Below are positions 23,826 through 32,463 of a stretch of DNA of 40,847 nt, piece by piece. Source of the DNA: Dehalococcoidia bacterium. Lineage in GTDB: Bacteria; Chloroflexota; Dehalococcoidia; DSTF01; WHTK01. The position numbers and the translations under genes are program-made. The stretch's first letter is position 1. Each line of letters starts with the position of its first letter. Below the pieces are notes generated by a model. It was not told the DNA's origin, did not search any database, and worked only from the letters and a program-made list of their open reading frames with translations. The stretch is taken from contig DATLYJ010000016.1 in the NCBI GenBank assembly GCA_035574915.1, forward strand, positions 1-40,847, in the 5' to 3' direction.

Positions 23826-25013
23826 ATGGGCCACCTGCGCTTTCTGACCGCCGGCGAGTCCCACGGCAAGGGCCTCCTCGTGATCGTCGAGGGCGTGCCC
23901 GCCGGGCTCCCGCTGAACGAGGGGTACATAGCCGCCCACATGCGCCGCAGGCAGCTTGGCTACGGCCGAGGCAAGCGGCAGCAGATCGAGCAGGACGCGG
24001 CGGAGATCGTCAGCGGCGTGCGCCACGGCCTGACGATGGGCAGCCCCATTGGCCTGCGCATCGAAAACAAGGACTGGAATAACGCCAACTGGCAGAAGCG
24101 CATGGCCGTCGAGCCCATCGAGGACGAGATCGAGAAGCTGACGCAGATGCGCCCCGGCCATGCCGACCTCGCTGGCTCGGTGAAGTACGGCCTCGACGAC
24201 GTCCGCCCCGTCCTGGAGCGCGCCAGCGCCCGCGAGACGGCGGCGCGAGTCGCCGCCGGGGCGGTCGCGCGCAGGCTGCTCGAGGAGATGGGGGTGCGCA
24301 TCCACAGCCAGGTGCTGGCGGTCGGCGAGGTCGAAGCGTCCCCGCCTGAGCCGCCGGACTGGGAGGCGGTCGAGGCCTCGCCGGTCCACTGCGCCGACGC
24401 CGCGGCAGAGAAACTCATGATCGAGCGCATCGACCGCGCCAGGGAGGAATTCGACACGCTTGGCGGCATCTTCGAGGTGCGCGCCACGGGTGCGCCGATT
24501 GGCCTGGGGAGCCACGTGCAGTGGGACCGCAAGCTCGATGGCCGCCTCGCCCAGGCGATCATGAGCATCCAGGCGGTAAAGGGAGTCGAGATCGGCACGG
24601 GTTTCGCAAACGCGCGCAGCCCCGGCTCGCAGGTGCAGGACGTTATCCTGCCCCGCGAGCAATGGTCGGACCGCCCCTGGGTGCACGCCTCCAACCGCGC
24701 CGGCGGCCTCGAGGGTGGCATCACGAACGGCGAGGACATAGTCGTGCGCGGCGCCCTCAAGCCGATATCGACGCTGCCGCGCCCCCTGGCTACGGCAGAC
24801 CTGCACACCGGCGACTCCACGCCGGCGTTCTACGAGCGCTCGGACGTCTGCGTCGTGCCCGCGGCCGGGGTAATAGGCGAGGCGATGGTGGCCCTGGTGC
24901 TGGCCGACGCCGCGCTGGAGAAATTCGGCGGCGATCACGTCGAAGAGACGCTGCGCAACTTCCGCGCCTACCAGAAGACGACGGGCCCACGCGGTCGCGA
25001 TAGACCGGATTAG
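23826..25013 (+). CDS. aroC: Chorismate synthase
   Basis: FMN-dependent enzyme converting 5-enolpyruvylshikimate 3-phosphate to chorismate (395 residues). Signatures include [21 protein letters not shown] at the N terminus, [18 protein letters not shown] (FMN and phosphate binding), [30 protein letters not shown], and [18 protein letters not shown] with the following LKPISTL. Length is normal. AGAAGGA precedes the ATG. The preceding unknown gene ends next to it. The start of aroKB lies 33 bases after the stop, with its own -10-like box. Confidence 0.97.
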   Translation: MGHLRFLTAGESHGKGLLVIVEGVPAGLPLNEGYIAAHMRRRQLGYGRGKRQQIEQDAAEIVSGVRHGLTMGSPIGLRIENKDWNNANWQKRMAVEPIEDEIEKLTQMRPGHADLAGSVKYGLDDVRPVLERASARETAARVAAGAVARRLLEEMGVRIHSQVLAVGEVEASPPEPPDWEAVEASPVHCADAAAEKLMIERIDRAREEFDTLGGIFEVRATGAPIGLGSHVQWDRKLDGRLAQAIMSIQAVKGVEIGTGFANARSPGSQVQDVILPREQWSDRPWVHASNRAGGLEGGITNGEDIVVRGALKPISTLPRPLATADLHTGDSTPAFYERSDVCVVPAAGVIGEAMVALVLADAALEKFGGDHVEETLRNFRAYQKTTGPRGRDRPD

Positions 25014-25034
25014 AGCCGCGAGGCATTGCCGGTC

Positions 25035-25040
25035 TACACT
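25035..25040 (+). promoter_or_regulatory. -10 box TACACT before aroKB, possible leaderless promoter
   Basis: TACACT ends six bases before ATG 25047. There is no Shine-Dalgarno sequence in the interval, and no clear -35 box. It may supply internal transcription of aroKB within the shikimate group. Confidence 0.4.
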
Positions 25041-25046
25041 TCTTCC

Positions 25047-26741
25047 ATGTCCGCCTGCAGGCGATTGACCATTACCGGCTTCATGGGCACGGGCAAGTCC
25101 ACGGTGGCGCGCCTGGTGGCGAAGAGGCTTGGTTGGGACGCAGTCGACAGCGATGACCTCGTTACGCAGGCCGCTGGCAAAGGGATGGATCGCATCTTTC
25201 ATGAAGAGGGCGAGGCGGCGATGCGCGGCCGCGAGTTGGAGGTCTTCCGAGCGCTTGCTTCGCGCCAGGATGTCGTGGTCTCCGCAGGGGGCGGCGCGAT
25301 GCTCCTGGAGGAGACCCGCCGCCTGATAGTCGAATCCGGGCTCGTCGTTTGTCTGACCGCTTCACCGGACACAATTACGGTCCGTCTCGACGCAGAGCAG
25401 GCCAGCGCCCGCCCGATGATTGCCACTTGGGAGCGCGGCGCGCGCGTCCGGCGGCTCCTGGACCAGAGAGCGGCTGTTTACGACCTTGCTGACTTCACGA
25501 TTGCCACGGATGTCCTCTCGCCGGAGGAGGTCGCGGAGGAAGTCGTCCGGTTGTTCAGGACATACGGTGAGCGAGCCTGGCGCCGGCCGGGCCGCGTTGA
25601 GGAGCTAACGCGGACTCCTTCCATCCTGCCGCCTATCGTCGACGCTCCCGGCGCCGCCGTCATCGTCCGCACGCCGTCCGCCGACTACCCCGTATACGTT
25701 GGCTGGGGTGAGCTCGAGCGGCTCGGCGAACATGTCCGGCGCGCGACCGGCTCCCGGCGCGCTTTCCTGGTGAGCGACCAGTCGGTGATGCGCCATTGGG
25801 GCGAGGTCGCGCTCGCGGGCCTGCGGGCCGCCGGCCTGGAGACGGTGGCCTCGGCGTTGCCGCCCGGGGACGGGACCAAGAGCCTCGCCTCGGCGGGCAA
25901 GTTGTACGGTTGGCTCGCCGAACATCGCGCCGAGCGCAAGGACTCGATCGTCGCCCTCGGCGGCGGCATGGTGGGCGACCTTGCCGGCTTCGTCGCCGCG
26001 ACCTACATGCGCGGCGTGCCCGTGGTGCAGGTGCCCACGACGCTGCTCGGCATGGTCGACGCCTCGATTGGAGGCAAGACCGCCGTCAACCACGCCGGCA
26101 TCAAGAACATCGTCGGCGCCTTCTATCAGCCGCGGGCGGTAGTGGCGGACGCCGCAACCCTCAAGACCCTGCCGCGGCGCGAGCTCGTCGAAGGCATGGG
26201 CGAGGTCATCAAGCACGCCCTCATTGCCGATGCGTCGCTCCCGGACCTCCTGGAGGCGCGCCTTGAGGACCTCCTTGCGCTCGACCAGGCGCTTACCACC
26301 GATGTCGTCTCGCGCAATATCCAGATCAAGGCGTCCATCGTGAGCAGGGACGAGCGCGAGACCGGCGGCGTGCGCGAGTTCCTCAACTACGGGCACACGC
26401 TTGGCCACGCCTTCGAGGCCGCGGGCGACTACCAGGCCCTCTTGCATGGCGAGGCTGTCGCCGCCGGCATGATGGCCGCCGCGACGATCGGTGTGCGCAT
26501 GGGCGTAACTCCTTCAGGGCTCCTGGAACGCCAGAGGCGCCTGATCGAGCGCGCGGGCCTGCCCTTGCGGCCGCCGCCTGGCCTGGACGCCGGCCGCGTG
26601 CGCGAGGCACTGGCCCTGGACAAGAAGGTCGTCAGCGGGACTCAGCGCTGGGTGTTGCTGGAGGACGTGGGTCGCCCCGTAATCCGCGATGACGTGCCCA
26701 CGGGGCTCGTCGAAGAGGTGCTGCGCCAGCTTAACGGCTGA
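25047..26741 (+). CDS. aroKB: Bifunctional shikimate kinase / 3-dehydroquinate synthase
   Basis: Fusion of 564 residues carrying two shikimate-pathway steps that are not consecutive. Residues 1-170 are shikimate kinase: Walker A GFMGTGKST (11-19), a substrate-binding SDD, AGGGA and a lid with SARPM. Residues about 190-564 are 3-dehydroquinate synthase: DGTKS, LGGGMVGDLAGFVAATYMRG (NAD binding), PTTLLGMVDASIGGKTAVN, and zinc ligands in GEVIKHAL, NYGHTLGHAFE and LLHGEAVAAGM. ATG 25047 is chosen because kinase homology starts there and the -10-like box lies just before. Both halves look active. Confidence 0.95.
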   Translation: MSACRRLTITGFMGTGKSTVARLVAKRLGWDAVDSDDLVTQAAGKGMDRIFHEEGEAAMRGRELEVFRALASRQDVVVSAGGGAMLLEETRRLIVESGLVVCLTASPDTITVRLDAEQASARPMIATWERGARVRRLLDQRAAVYDLADFTIATDVLSPEEVAEEVVRLFRTYGERAWRRPGRVEELTRTPSILPPIVDAPGAAVIVRTPSADYPVYVGWGELERLGEHVRRATGSRRAFLVSDQSVMRHWGEVALAGLRAAGLETVASALPPGDGTKSLASAGKLYGWLAEHRAERKDSIVALGGGMVGDLAGFVAATYMRGVPVVQVPTTLLGMVDASIGGKTAVNHAGIKNIVGAFYQPRAVVADAATLKTLPRRELVEGMGEVIKHALIADASLPDLLEARLEDLLALDQALTTDVVSRNIQIKASIVSRDERETGGVREFLNYGHTLGHAFEAAGDYQALLHGEAVAAGMMAAATIGVRMGVTPSGLLERQRRLIERAGLPLRPPPGLDAGRVREALALDKKVVSGTQRWVLLEDVGRPVIRDDVPTGLVEEVLRQLNG

Positions 26742-26756
26742 GTCCGTCCCTGAAGC

Positions 26757-28691
26757 CTACTTCCAGTTCGCGATGATCGCGTCGGCGATGAGGCCTGCGT
26801 AGAGCCGCACGCCCGCGCCTGTAAGGTGCACGCCGTCGTTGCCGAAGAGCTCCGGGTGCCCCTCGCTCGCGGCGTACCAGTCGACCAGCACAGCGTTCCG
26901 GTAGGAGGCTACGCCGCGGGCGATCACGCTGTTGTTGGCCTCCTCCCAGGGGCGAGGGACGCGCACGTTCACGAACACTACCAGTCGCACGTCCGCAAGG
27001 ACGTCCATTACCTGGGCGAATTCCTTCGCGCTGAACGAGCCGTTGCTGCCGAAGGCAATGACGACGACGTCACCCAGGCGGCCTTCGTCCCTGCGTTGCC
27101 GCAGCAACCCGATGCCGGCCCAGACCTGCCGGCCGACCTCGGCGTCGACCTCGATGTCGCCGATGACGTAGGCAAGCTGGCGGGCCGCGCCGAGGAGCAC
27201 CGAGTCGCCGATCGCGGTCACGCTGAGTCCGTCGGGCATAGGGACGGCGCCAACGGCCGGGAGCGGGCGGGCCGGCGGCGCGGCGGCAGGCGCGGGTGGC
27301 GGCGGCTGCGGGGCAGGTGCAGGTCTCGCCGCTGGCAGTGGCGCCCACTCTTCGGCCAGCACCGAAGCGTCGTCGCTCTTGTAGACATAAGGAACGAGAG
27401 GCTGGGGGACGGCGTCGCTGTGACTGGCCCGCGCCGAAGAAGGGCTCGCGGCCGTGAAGGACACCGCGACGGCGACGACGCCAACGACGCCGGTCAGCGT
27501 CCCCAGGGTGCGTCTATAGCCCCACGTATCGGCCGCCGGCGAGACGAGGCCGGCCCAGAGCCGCGAGAGCGCACCGCGCCGGCACGGCATCTCTACGAGC
27601 CGGAACGAGGCCTCGGACACGGTGGCGATGAGGGCGAGCTGGGCCGGAAGGAGCCACCAGGCCCCTTCTGCCAGGGGTGCGGTGAGGAGCAACAGGGGCC
27701 AGTGCCAGAGGTAGACGCCGTAGGAACGCAGCCCCAGCCAGCGCAGGGGCGGGATGCCGAGTGGCTTCGAGATCAGGTCTGACGGCAGGGAGACGGCCAG
27801 GATTACGCCCGCCGTCCCGAGGCCTGTGACGAGGAACCCGCCCCTGTACAGAAAGGGTTCGTACTGGCCGATCAGCAGCATGGCCCCAAGGAGTGTCGCC
27901 AGTCCGGCCGCGCCGGCTACTCCTGCGAGCGCCCGCATCCCGGGTGAAGTCTGGCCCCCCGGCGGGGCGAAGCAGGCAAGCGCGGCGCCGAGCAGGAGCC
28001 CGGCCGCGCGAGTGTCGGTGCCGTAGTAGATGCGCGAGGCGTCGTACACGTCCTCGTACAGCGTCGCCATCAGGACCGCCGAGGCGCAGGCCGCGAGGAG
28101 GAGTGCCGCCGCCGCTAGGCGCGGCCTCAGCAGGCGCAGCATCAACGCGAGGACGACAGGCCAGACGATGTAGAACTGTTCCTCGACCGCGAGCGACCAG
28201 AGGTGCTGCAGCAGCGGCGGACGGCCGAAGCTCTCGAAGTAATCGACTCTCGAGAAGATCAGGTCCCAGTTTGTGACGTAGAAGAAGGCGGCGAGGGCGT
28301 CAGAGCGCAGCGCTGGCAGCTCTCCGGGAGAAGCCAGCGCCGCGCCCGCCAGTAGCGCCAGCAACAACACGAACAACGCCGGCAGGAGCCGCCTCGCCCG
28401 CCGGCCCCAGAAGTCGACCACAGCAAGGCTCCCCGTCTCGCGCCATTCCGCCAGGAGGCCGGCGGTGATGATGTAGCCGCTGATCACGAGGAAGACTTCG
28501 ACGCCGAGGAAGCCGCCCGGAAGCCATGACTGTCCGGCGTGATAGAGGACAACGGCAATGACGGAGAGCGCGCGGAGGCCGTCGAGGCCGGGCAGGTAAG
28601 GCGTGCGCTTGCCTTCCTGCACGCCGCTATATCCCGGCAGCGCGCGGAGAGGTCCTCCTGCCGGCCCCGAGGGCCGGCTCCGTGCGGCCAT
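26757..28691 (-). CDS. OafA/YrhL-type membrane acyltransferase with SGNH domain
   Basis: Protein of 644 residues with an N-terminal acyltransferase-3 domain (about 30-390, ten or more membrane helices) and a C-terminal extracytoplasmic SGNH hydrolase-like domain (about 470-644), joined by a proline/alanine-rich linker. Family signatures are YLPGLDGLRALSVIAVVLYH, FLGVEVFLVISGYIIT and QHLWSLAVEEQFYIVWP. The SGNH blocks are present: GDSVLLGA, a glycine and asparagine (FGSNGS), and NDGVHLTGAG. Such proteins O-acetylate cell-surface polysaccharide or peptidoglycan. It converges on aroKB with only 15 bases between stop codons. No clear ribosome binding site precedes the ATG. Confidence 0.9.
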   Translation of the reverse strand: MAARSRPSGPAGGPLRALPGYSGVQEGKRTPYLPGLDGLRALSVIAVVLYHAGQSWLPGGFLGVEVFLVISGYIITAGLLAEWRETGSLAVVDFWGRRARRLLPALFVLLLALLAGAALASPGELPALRSDALAAFFYVTNWDLIFSRVDYFESFGRPPLLQHLWSLAVEEQFYIVWPVVLALMLRLLRPRLAAAALLLAACASAVLMATLYEDVYDASRIYYGTDTRAAGLLLGAALACFAPPGGQTSPGMRALAGVAGAAGLATLLGAMLLIGQYEPFLYRGGFLVTGLGTAGVILAVSLPSDLISKPLGIPPLRWLGLRSYGVYLWHWPLLLLTAPLAEGAWWLLPAQLALIATVSEASFRLVEMPCRRGALSRLWAGLVSPAADTWGYRRTLGTLTGVVGVVAVAVSFTAASPSSARASHSDAVPQPLVPYVYKSDDASVLAEEWAPLPAARPAPAPQPPPPAPAAAPPARPLPAVGAVPMPDGLSVTAIGDSVLLGAARQLAYVIGDIEVDAEVGRQVWAGIGLLRQRRDEGRLGDVVVIAFGSNGSFSAKEFAQVMDVLADVRLVVFVNVRVPRPWEEANNSVIARGVASYRNAVLVDWYAASEGHPELFGNDGVHLTGAGVRLYAGLIADAIIANWK

Positions 28692-28761
28692 GCAGAGCCC
28701 CGGAGGGAGTAGCTCCAGCGCGATATCTTTCGCGGGCGAGGTGAGTGGAGCTCACGTCCGA

Positions 28762-28767
28762 AGTATA
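28762..28767 (-). promoter_or_regulatory. -10 box TATACT for the acyltransferase gene
   Basis: On the minus strand TATACT (5 of 6) lies about 70 bases before the acyltransferase ATG. I do not find a good -35 at 16-18 bp. A small inverted repeat GTGAG/CTCAC (28741-28755) lies between it and the gene. Confidence 0.35.
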
Positions 28768-28840
28768 GTCCTCGCTCTAACGCCGCGGCCATAAGGGATT
28801 ACAGCACTGTGAGCGATGACAGACAGATGATAGATGGCAG

Positions 28841-28870
28841 TTGACCCACGGCGATTGCGGGACTAATGAT
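28841..28870 (+). promoter_or_regulatory. Possible promoter of the PEP carboxykinase gene
   Basis: TTGACC (5 of 6) at 28841-28846 is followed after 18 bp by AATGAT (28865-28870, 4 of 6). If this is the real -10, the ATG at 28866 lies inside it and translation would begin further down, for example at ATG 28875. Confidence 0.35.
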
Positions 28871-30737
28871 GGGCATGCGGCGCCGGCTTGTAGGCGCCGC
28901 TTCCTGTCCCGGCCCCTGGCCGGCATTCGGAACGGACGATGAAGTGACGAAAGCTGTCGAGGCCTTTGCCGCTGAGTGGGCGGCCCTAACCGGAGCCTCG
29001 CGCATCGAGCTCGTCGGCCCGGAGGACGAGGCCAGGCTTACCGAAGAGGCGCTGAGCGCGGGCGAGGTCCAGCCTGTGTTCGGCCACCGCTACTACGCGC
29101 GCTCATACGTCAAAGACACGGCACGTTCGGAAGAGCGCACCTTCGTATCGACGTCGTCAGAGCGCGACCGCGGCGTCTACAACAACTGGCGCTTCGCGGC
29201 CGACCTCAAACCCAGGGTGATGTCACTGATGGAGGGCGCCTCACGGGGCAAGACCATGTACGTGATCCCGTACCTGATGTCGAACCCGGGGTCACCCCTG
29301 GCGCCGTGGGCCGCGGGCGTCGAACTGACGGACAGCCGCCTGGTGGTCCTCCACATGCTGCGCATGACGCGCGTCGGCCTGAGTTATCTCGGCGGCGGAG
29401 GCGGCTTCGTCAAGGGCGTGCACGTCACGGGTGACCTCGAACACCTCGGGCAGGGGACGCCGGACGACCGCCGTCACTTCGTGACCGTGGCAGACGAGCG
29501 CTTGATCATCCACTTCGGCTCCTCCTACGGTGGCAATGCCCTGCTCGCGAAGATCGCCCACGGCCTGCGCCAGGCCTCCTACGACGGCTGGCGCAGCGGG
29601 CGCTTTCTCGCCGAGCAGTTCATGCTGATCGGCGTCCACGACAGGCTCACCGGCGAGACGTCCTACATTGCCGGGGGTTTCCCCAGCGCTTCCGGCAAGA
29701 CCAACCTGGCGATGCTGGTGCCGCCGCCACCGCTGGACCAGCGATACGAGGTCCAGTTCCTGGGTGACGACATAGCCTGGATGTATGTCGATGAGGCGGA
29801 TGGCCGTCTTTACGCCATGAACCCGGAGTATGGAGTCTTCGGGGTGGCCAAAGACACTAACGAGCGCACTAATCCCAACGCGATGCGTGCCATCGGACCG
29901 GACACCGGTACCCTCTTCACCAACACCGCCTACAACCCGGCGACGCAGGACGTGTGGTGGGAGGGTAAGACGGAGGTACCGCCTCGCGGTGGCGGCTGGC
30001 TCGACTGGCGGGGACAGGCGATCCCGGAAGCGCCACTGGGCGGCCGCGACGGCGCTACCCAGGAAGAATGGTCTCACCCGAACAGCCGCTTCACCACTGC
30101 CCTGAAGAACGTACCCAACCTCAGCCCGCGCTGGCAGGACCCGAAGGGCGTGCCGTTGGACGCGATAATATTCGGCGGGCGCGTGCGCCGGCGCGAACCG
30201 CTGGTCCGCGCCATTCTCGACCTCGCCGACGGGGTCTACGACGGCCTCACGCTCGGGGCAGAGGCGACGGCGGCGGCCGAAGGCAAGGCCGGCGTCCTGC
30301 GATACGACCCCATGTCGATGCGGCCGTTCCTCAGCTATGGCGAGGGAGACTACGCCCGGCACTGGCTGGATGTGCTCGGACGCGCGCGGGAGCGGCCCAT
30401 CTTCGCCCACGTCAACTGGTTTCAGCGCGACGAGTCTGGCGCTTATCTGTGGCCCGGCTACGGCGAGAACCTGCGCGCTCTCCTCTGGCTCCTTGACCTC
30501 AAGGCCGGGCGGGTAAAGGGATGTGAGACGCCGGTCGGCGTGATTCCGGCGCCGGGTGAGCTCAACCTCGAAGGGCTGGACATCCCGGCGTCCCGCCTCG
30601 AGCGCCTGCTGCGCTACGACCCCGAAGAATGGCGTCCTGAGGTCGAGAGCCGGCGCGAGCACCTCCGCCAGTTCGAGCGGCTCCCCGAAGAGATCTGGAA
30701 GGCGCACGAACGGCTCGCCGAAGCCGTCGGCGCCTAG
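28866..30737 (+). CDS. pckG: GTP-type phosphoenolpyruvate carboxykinase, divergent active site
   Basis: Protein of 623 residues aligning over its length with GTP-dependent PEPCK, which interconverts oxaloacetate and PEP. Conserved blocks include GSPLAPWAAGVELTDSR, SSYGGNALLAK (metal-ligand lysine), the P-loop FPSASGKTN (272-280), GDDIAWM and HPNSRF. Several hallmark residues differ. The reactive P-loop cysteine is S276. The Mn-ligand histidine of the LAEHML motif is Q251 in LAEQFML. The guanine-clamp region normally FGYNFG is LSYGEG. Phosphoryl donor or metal preference may therefore differ. Start 28866 is tentative; 28875 is possible. The stop overlaps that of the convergent dehydrogenase. 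Confidence 0.85.
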   Translation: MMGMRRRLVGAASCPGPWPAFGTDDEVTKAVEAFAAEWAALTGASRIELVGPEDEARLTEEALSAGEVQPVFGHRYYARSYVKDTARSEERTFVSTSSERDRGVYNNWRFAADLKPRVMSLMEGASRGKTMYVIPYLMSNPGSPLAPWAAGVELTDSRLVVLHMLRMTRVGLSYLGGGGGFVKGVHVTGDLEHLGQGTPDDRRHFVTVADERLIIHFGSSYGGNALLAKIAHGLRQASYDGWRSGRFLAEQFMLIGVHDRLTGETSYIAGGFPSASGKTNLAMLVPPPPLDQRYEVQFLGDDIAWMYVDEADGRLYAMNPEYGVFGVAKDTNERTNPNAMRAIGPDTGTLFTNTAYNPATQDVWWEGKTEVPPRGGGWLDWRGQAIPEAPLGGRDGATQEEWSHPNSRFTTALKNVPNLSPRWQDPKGVPLDAIIFGGRVRRREPLVRAILDLADGVYDGLTLGAEATAAAEGKAGVLRYDPMSMRPFLSYGEGDYARHWLDVLGRARERPIFAHVNWFQRDESGAYLWPGYGENLRALLWLLDLKAGRVKGCETPVGVIPAPGELNLEGLDIPASRLERLLRYDPEEWRPEVESRREHLRQFERLPEEIWKAHERLAEAVGA

Positions 30738-31735
30738 CCCACTCGCAGCACCGCGGCGCCTTCGACGCGCCCTTCGGCCAGATCGACCAGCGCTTCGTTT
30801 GCCTCCTCCAACGCAAAGGTGCGCACGGTGGTGCGGACGCCAGCTTCTGCCGCCAGCGCCATGAACTCGGCCGCATCCGCCCGCGTGTAATTCGCCACGC
30901 TGACGATATTGCGCTCGAGCCAGAGCAGCTCGTAAGGGAAGGAAGGCATCTGGTCGAGGTGAATGGCATTGATTGCTACCGTGGCGCCCCTCGCCAATGC
31001 CTTCAGGGCGGCGACGACGACGCTCCCCGTGGGCGCAAACGTCACGGCAGCGTCCAGAGGCGCGGGCGGGAGATCGTCGTAGAGGCCGTACCAGTCCGCG
31101 CCGGCCTCGAGCGCGCGGACCCGGTCCTTCTCGCTCCGGCTACAGACGAAGACCTCACAGCCCCAGTGCTTCGCGACCTGCAGCGCCAGCAGGGCCGAGG
31201 CGCCGAAGCCGTACAGGCCGAGGCGCCCTCCCGGCTGGATGCCCGACCGCTTGAGAGACCGGTAGCCGATGATCCCGCCGCAGAGGAGCGGCGCCGCCGC
31301 GACGTCGTCGGCGAAGGACTCAGGGAGGCGCAGGGTGAAGGCGGCCCGCACCACCATGCGCTCCGCGAAGCCGCCGTCGCGGTCCCAGCCCGTGAACTCG
31401 GCCTGCTCGCACAGGTTCTCGCGCCCGCCGGTACAGAAGCCGCAGGCGCCGCAGGCCCCGGCCAGCCAGCCGATGCCCGCCCTCTCCCCGACACGCCAGC
31501 CTTCGACGCCCTCACCGACGGCTTCGACCCGCCCGACTGCCTGGTGTCCGGGCACGACCGGCAGCCGGCGCGGCGCGATGTCCCCTTCGCACAACTGCAG
31601 GTCCGTGCGGCAGACGGCACAGGCGGACAGCCTCAGCAGCAACTCGCCCGGGCCGGGGAGGGGAGCCTCGTAGTCCTCGAGTCCCAGCGGTCGGGCCGCG
31701 GCCCTCCGGGGCGACCTGAGCACCATCGCGCGCAT
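30734..31735 (-). CDS. Zinc-dependent alcohol dehydrogenase family protein
   Basis: Medium-chain dehydrogenase/reductase of 333 residues, oxidising an alcohol or reducing an aldehyde with NAD(P). Catalytic-zinc ligands appear as C42 (CAVCRTD) and H64 (PGHQ, with Gln instead of the usual Glu), plus a later cysteine in PLLCGG. Four structural-zinc cysteines lie at 95, 98, 101 and 109. The nucleotide site is LYGFGASALLALQVA. The GHQ variant fits the AdhA-like subgroup that I recall as favouring primary alcohols. The internal ATG 31735 is chosen because homology begins there (MRAMVLRSP); a 25-residue N-terminal extension is not supported. Confidence 0.9.
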   Translation of the reverse strand: MRAMVLRSPRRAAARPLGLEDYEAPLPGPGELLLRLSACAVCRTDLQLCEGDIAPRRLPVVPGHQAVGRVEAVGEGVEGWRVGERAGIGWLAGACGACGFCTGGRENLCEQAEFTGWDRDGGFAERMVVRAAFTLRLPESFADDVAAAPLLCGGIIGYRSLKRSGIQPGGRLGLYGFGASALLALQVAKHWGCEVFVCSRSEKDRVRALEAGADWYGLYDDLPPAPLDAAVTFAPTGSVVVAALKALARGATVAINAIHLDQMPSFPYELLWLERNIVSVANYTRADAAEFMALAAEAGVRTTVRTFALEEANEALVDLAEGRVEGAAVLRVG

Positions 31736-31790
31736 CGCTACTAGTGTGCCCCAACGGCCTGGCAGCGTCGCGCTAGCGTCATCGGGGACG

Positions 31791-31796
31791 TAACCT
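31791..31796 (+). promoter_or_regulatory. -10-like box TAACCT, possible leaderless promoter
   Basis: TAACCT lies seven bases before GTG 31804, the same geometry as other genes in this window. The purines directly before the GTG (GGGAAG) are too close to act as a normal Shine-Dalgarno sequence. Confidence 0.35.
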
Positions 31797-31803
31797 TGGG
31801 AAG

Positions 31804-32463
31804 GTGGCAAAGCGTCGCTCCGTCCTCTACCGGCATTTCTCGCCGGAGAGCAACAGGCTCTACCTGCTTTTCCAGGAGCCGGGCGACCTCCCGAACCTCG
31901 AGATCGCGGGCATCAAAATGAAAAGCGCGGCGCCCACCATCAGCGCCGTACTCGAGGCGTCTCTGGAGGCGTTGCGGCCCCTGGAAGGCGTCTGCCTCGA
32001 TACCTGCGGCGGGCTGGGCTACAGCGCCATCGCGATGGCCCGGGCGCCCGGCGTCATCCGCGTCGTCTGCTTCGAGGCGGACCCAGAGGTCCTCGAGGCC
32101 GCTCGACATAACCCCGAGTCACGCGACCTGTTCGAGAGCCCGAAGATCGAGCTGAGGATGGAGGACGTCTTCACAGGCATCGATTCACTTCCGGAGGCTT
32201 CGTTCGACCGGATCTTTCACGACCCGCCTCGCCTGAGCATGGCCGGGGAGCTCTACTCGCTGGACTTCTACAGGAAGCTCTTCCGCGTCCTCAAGCCCGG
32301 TGGCCGCCTGTTCCACTACACCGGCGCGCCGGGCGAGAAGCAGGGCAAGCGCATCCGCGAGGGGATAGTCCGGCGTCTCTACGAGGCGGGCTTCGACCGG
32401 GTGCGCGCCGTCCCTGCCGCGCAGGGTGTCTCCGCGGTCAGACCCGGGCCGCGGCGCGGGTGA
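31804..32463 (+). CDS. Class I SAM-dependent methyltransferase, COG2521-like
   Basis: Methyltransferase of 219 residues with motif I DTCGGLGYSAIAMA and motif IV HDPPRLSMAGELYS, followed by RVLKPGGRLFHYTGAPGEK and a C-terminal REGIVRRLYEAGF. This combination, especially HDPPR with AGELYS and FHYTG, matches my memory of COG2521, a group described mainly from archaea. The N-terminal region includes GIKMKSAAP, also typical. The DPP motif suggests methylation of an amino nitrogen. The substrate is unknown. The last 26 bases overlap the convergent FAD gene. Confidence 0.78.
   Translation: MAKRRSVLYRHFSPESNRLYLLFQEPGDLPNLEIAGIKMKSAAPTISAVLEASLEALRPLEGVCLDTCGGLGYSAIAMARAPGVIRVVCFEADPEVLEAARHNPESRDLFESPKIELRMEDVFTGIDSLPEASFDRIFHDPPRLSMAGELYSLDFYRKLFRVLKPGGRLFHYTGAPGEKQGKRIREGIVRRLYEAGFDRVRAVPAAQGVSAVRPGPRRG

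Noticed and set aside
23685-25202. 505-codon frame on the minus strand over aroC
   Set aside because: It lies wholly opposite a secure aroC and the start of aroKB, shows no family motif and has the Arg/Ala/His-rich composition of antisense frames in high-GC DNA.
29292-30707. 471-codon minus-strand frame opposite pckG
   Set aside because: Antisense to a recognisable gene over its whole length, with no recognisable domain.
31736-31810. 25-residue N-terminal extension of the alcohol dehydrogenase
   Set aside because: Family homology begins at MRAMVLRSP (ATG 31735). The extension would also overlap the divergent methyltransferase start.
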